Positions 61,001-64,000 of a stretch of 64,000 nt of DNA are shown piece by piece. The notes below the pieces were generated by a model. The model made no database searches, was not told the origin of the DNA, and saw only the letters and a program-made list of their open reading frames with translations. A program made the position numbers and the translations under genes. Source of the DNA: Monocercomonoides exilis (lineage: Eukaryota > Preaxostyla > Oxymonadida > Polymastigidae); contig LSRY02000041.1 of NCBI GenBank assembly GCA_001643675.2, positions 567,501-631,500 of the forward strand. Reading direction: 5' to 3'. Every line of letters starts with the position of its first letter. Position 1 is the first letter of the stretch.

Positions 61001-61794
61001 ATGGAGCAAATTCATTCAATCGTTCTGCCGATGCTTCTTTCTTGTCTTCTTCGCAGCGCCCTTCTCCTGTCAGAATAGAAATTGGAGCACCTCAATCAAC
61101 TTCTTCTTCTTCTTCTTCTTTATTCTCTCAGATAATGTCTTTTTCTGCTCCTTCTTCAGATTCCAACATGCTTTCTTCTTCCTCCTCCTCCTCCTCTTCA
61201 TTGTCATCTTCTTCTTCCTTTTCCAGTCAGAAATCGCCAAGTTCGTTTGTTGGTGAAGAATTTGAAGGCTTTTCAACAGAAAGTGAACAGTTTGCTCCAG
61301 AGCCACTGAAACCCAGTTCGAATTCTCCAAACAGAATCGACAATGGATTGATGAATACTACATCAGTGCAACTGGATGGCTTGTCTAATTCTGTAGGAAT
61401 TTCTAGTTCTAATTCAAATTCTTCCTCTTTCTCTTCTTATGCTTCTTCTGATTCAACAACTGAATCATCATCATCTTCTTCTTCTTCTTCTTCTTCATAT
61501 TCCCCTTCTTCCTTCTCATCCTCTTCATTTTCTTCTCCCCTTTCTCCTCTTTCCTCCATCTTCTCTTCATCATCTTCTCCTTCATCATCGTCTTTTCGTC
61601 CATCTACTTCCACCGAACAGTCGCAGAAGAAGAAGAAAAGCAGATTTTCTGGACTTTCTTCGCTGATAAGCTCCGTTATGACATTTTCACCTTTTGCAGA
61701 TGAAAACGAAGAGCAGATGCCTCGACTGGGAAAGAAAGAAGTGAGTAACAGCAAAAGAAAAGACAAAGGAAATAGCGGATATGGGTTTTCGTGA
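45179..61794 (+). CDS. Giant VPS39/VPS3 (TRAP1)-family HOPS/CORVET subunit, ~5,200 aa, poly-serine expanded
   Basis: Inferred exons: 45179-45260, 45313-45378, 45452-45553, 45603-45765, 45846-47012, 47258-48232 (or 48241), 48597-58224 and 58369-61794 (TGA). All have GT-AG introns and the joins keep frame. The family order is preserved. It opens with an N-terminal CNH beta-propeller ('DDLVVVGTQEGNLLFF', 'ITLFAVSIQ'-like strand, 'FIILFSWNIERKRV'). Next comes the propeller exit and first helical repeats near 49350 ('LLSLLRRNRFSSALSFAL'). A Vps39_1-like helical part follows near 57700-57960 ('EEKIILNHLSGNVKEIFPLF', 'NPKAAEVYLMSV'). The C-terminal zinc-binding Vps39_2 motif is near 58636-58740 (CCLC...GSSHSLAIVVSPKGEIAH..C). 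Known relatives are about 850-1,000 residues; here poly-Ser and acidic tracts multiply the length. It probably tethers endosomal or lysosomal membranes. HOPS and CORVET versions cannot be separated by eye. Confidence 0.82.
52998..53069 (+). repeat. (TTC)24 microsatellite coding poly-serine
   Basis: An uninterrupted run of 24 TTC triplets, read in frame as TCT serine codons inside the long exon of the VPS39-like gene. It is the longest pure trinucleotide run I noticed in the window; several shorter TTC/TCT runs flank it. Confidence 0.9.
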
Positions 61795-62551
61795 GTGAAG
61801 AGGAATTGAAAGAAAGAAAATGTGAAAGAAAATGTGAAAGAAAAAAATATTTATATTTTGTTAATGTTTATTGTATTTGTTTTCTTTTTATCTTCATTTC
61901 TATTGAGATTAGTATTAAACTCTTCAGAACATTATTTTTTATTTTGTTTTTGTTTTTGTTTTCACGAAGTTTATGAAATGTTGGTTTTATCTTTTTTTCT
62001 TTGACATATTTCATCAAATTCAACAGAAAACGAGGTATTTCAAAATGATGTGCCGAACAAAAGAAATTCAATTTATAATAATTTAAATTCACTCTCCTTT
62101 GAAGTGGCTTTCATTCATATTCCATTCAAATTACCATGAAATATCGAAGAGTTGGCTTTCAGGTAATGTTTCTTTTTTATTGGGCATTGGAATGTGCAAT
62201 ACTTGAAAAAAGCATGGAACATTCTTTTCATTTGAATAAAGAAAGAATGAGTAAAGCATTAAATATGGAGGGGAAGGGGGAGGGGGAAAGCTGGAGGGGA
62301 ATGTTTTTAAAAGATTCACCAGAAACAATATTTGAATTTAAATTTGTGGAATCGGTGTATATCATTAAAAACTCATTTTTGAATTTCTTTCTCAAAAAGA
62401 AAGTTTCTTATATTTTTGTTAAAAGTTCATTCAAAGAAAAAAAAAAAAATCCTCTTTTTCATTATCCATAAAAAAGCTTTATCGGGTGAAAAGGAATATA
62501 AAATTTTTAAAAAAATGATATTTTATGTAATAATGCTCAATTTGATCAAGA
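61795..62551. other. Intergenic stretch between VPS39-like and CFAP36-like genes
   Basis: AT-rich. A 111-codon plus-strand frame at 62136-62471 starts with ATG but has no recognisable motif and ends in poly-Lys from an A-run, so I treat it as chance. It probably contains the terminator of the upstream gene and the promoter of CFAP36. Confidence 0.5.
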
Positions 62552-63680
62552 ATGGAAAGTGAAAGTGGAGATATTTCATGGATTATTGGTGTGAATGATT
62601 TTACATCTTCATTTATGAATAAAAATTATTAATTTTTCAAGATGCTGTTGTTACATTTTGTCAAAGCAATGAATTCAGAGATAAAATTTCAGCATATTTA
62701 AATTCTAATTGTACGGAATATTGCAAAGCTAATACACCAGAAGAATTAAAAATTACTGTATACAATGGATATGTTACGATGTATAACGATCTCATCACAA
62801 AAATGTTCACAGAGATGGGCTTACCAATTGAACAAATTAAACCTGCTTGGGATTATTTACTCCAAAGCGAAGAAGGTGCAAGCGACACAAGGATGGCATC
62901 AGAATTTCTTTCTGCAGAAAATATATCGATTTTTGGGGGATTAATGGAATATTACAATGCCAGACATTTTCTTTCTTCTCTTCGAGATTCAGTTTGATCA
63001 TTTCAAAAATTACAATTTTTTTCAGAAAGCATATGGTTCAACTTTATTTAATGATATATAATATAATTCAGGGATCAGAAAAGGATGTTATTTTGCAGGC
63101 TACAAGTGCTGCTGAGCTGGCAGAACTTCAATTAGCAATATCATTAAGTACGGAACTGGAAAAACGAGCAAAAGAAAGAGAAAGTGGAAAGAAGGTTGAA
63201 AGCAAACCAATAAAACTTCCTCCGCCACCTCCTCCAAAGCCAAAAGCAACTACACCGTCTTCAGAAACTGCATCATCCTCATCTGTCCCATCGAGTTCTT
63301 CAAAGGCTTCAAAGGATGACAGCGATGCGTTTGGTGTAACTGGAAAGCAGATGACTGTTGGTGATGGAAAGAAGAAACTGACTCCAATGACGTCTTCTGG
63401 GATCCAAAGCCGGCTTGTGAAACTTCGAGAAATGGAGGAGTCTCTTTTACAGCAACTTGCAAAAATTAGGGAAGAACAGGAAAAAGCTGTTAGAGTGTGT
63501 TGATGTTCAGAAATTGTGCTTCATTAGTTAATTTCTTTCATTTTTTTCTTTTGGATGCTAATGGAAAATTATCGCTGTTAAAAATTATAAATAAAAAAAA
63601 TGAAACAGGAACGCTCAAGTGATTTAGCTGCGAAGATGAAGGCAAAGAGAGAAGCCGCATTATCTGCTCAGAAAAAATAA
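62552..63680 (+). CDS. CFAP36: CFAP36-like BART-domain protein, 293 aa
   Basis: Exons: 62552-62588, 62642-62991, 63072-63494 and 63609-63680 (TAA). Introns start GTGTGA, GTTTGA and GTGTGT and end in AG; the joins keep frame (882 nt). The N-terminal half matches the ARL2-binding BART fold of CFAP36/CCDC104. Landmarks are 'WIIDAVVTFCQSNEFRD', a 'LITKMFTEMGLPIEQIKPAW' helix, and 'FLSAENISIFGGLMEYYNA', equivalent to the family's 'AAEDFTIFKAMM'. A Pro/Ser-rich linker (PPPPPPKPK) follows, then a C-terminal coiled coil ('LVKLREMEESLLQQLAKIRE'). Family members bind ARL-type GTPases and act at cilia or flagella, which fits a flagellate. Splicing the first intron changes 'WIIG' to 'WIIDAVV' and restores the domain, which supports the model. 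Confidence 0.85.
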
Positions 63681-64000
63681 CTCATTATATTTTTGCGCAC
63701 AAGGGCAACATTGTTTCAATATGAGTATATTTTTTTGTTGTTGTTGTTATTGTTGTATTTTAAGCAAATTTTCATCTGAGAGATAAATCAAAAATATTTT
63801 AAGAGCAATATTCGATAAGTCTGAGACCTGAAATGCAAAGTTTTTTTGGACAAAAATAATTGAAAATGTTTATGATTTTTTCATTCCATTTTCATTATAA
63901 AATTGATTTAGCCAATCATTCCGTGATTGATGTTAAATTATTTCTAGCTTTTTGAATAATAATTTCATAATGATCTTCTTGATCGTATTTATACTTTTAT
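63681..64000. other. Downstream AT-rich sequence to window end
   Basis: No gene seen. It contains a GTTGTTGTTGTTATTGTTGT run near 63735 that may be part of the 3' untranslated region of the CFAP36-like gene. Confidence 0.4.

Noticed and set aside
62136-62471. 111-aa plus-strand ORF
   Set aside because: No motif, ends in an A-run translated as Lys, and lies in an AT-rich spacer between two genes.

Overview
The window looks like nuclear DNA of a unicellular eukaryote. Ribosomal protein uS7/RPS5 is split by three GT-AG introns of about 56-70 nt, many of whose donors read GTTTG, and a CFAP36-like BART-domain protein and a VPS39/VPS3-type tether are also spliced. The host genes end at TAA (RPS5, CFAP36, family B), TGA (VPS39-like, family C) and TAG (surface protein), so the standard code applies. 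Surface proteins built from right-handed beta-helix modules with a degenerate kinase tail, a helical-repeat family carrying a 'CVDWKR' motif, and very serine-rich proteins together suggest a metamonad flagellate, probably an oxymonad (Monocercomonoides/Blattamonas type). That assignment is inference from family memory, not a search.

Layout. 1-3.65 kb: a minus-strand serine-rich, charged coiled-coil gene running off the left edge as one open frame. 3.8-4.6 kb: a small spliced gene and a membrane-protein fragment. 4.9-26 kb: an AT-rich accessory region with a dead pogo-like transposase, a 974-bp foldback element with nearly perfect 195-bp arms, a dispersed repeat pair, a PIF/Harbinger-like transposase, three decayed beta-helix surface genes (10.4-12.6, 17.8-19.5, 24.5-25.9 kb) and one decayed member of the CVDWKR family (20.7-21.7 kb). 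26.3-29.8 kb: two intact CVDWKR-family genes. 30.3-42.6 kb: a 12-kb receptor-like beta-helix/pseudokinase gene held in one frame but interrupted by three in-frame stops. 42.6-44.2 kb: a probable gene relic. 44.3-63.7 kb: a conserved housekeeping block (RPS5, a giant about 5,200-residue VPS39/VPS3-like protein, CFAP36-like protein) on the plus strand.

Together, the right third carries ordinary cell functions (translation, endolysosomal tethering, an ARL/cilia-type adaptor). The left and middle hold expanding and decaying surface-protein and helical-repeat families mixed with mobile elements. The two most notable points are the repeated occurrence of in-frame stops, rather than frameshifts, at alignable codons of the beta-helix genes, and the extreme poly-serine inflation of an otherwise conserved tethering subunit.
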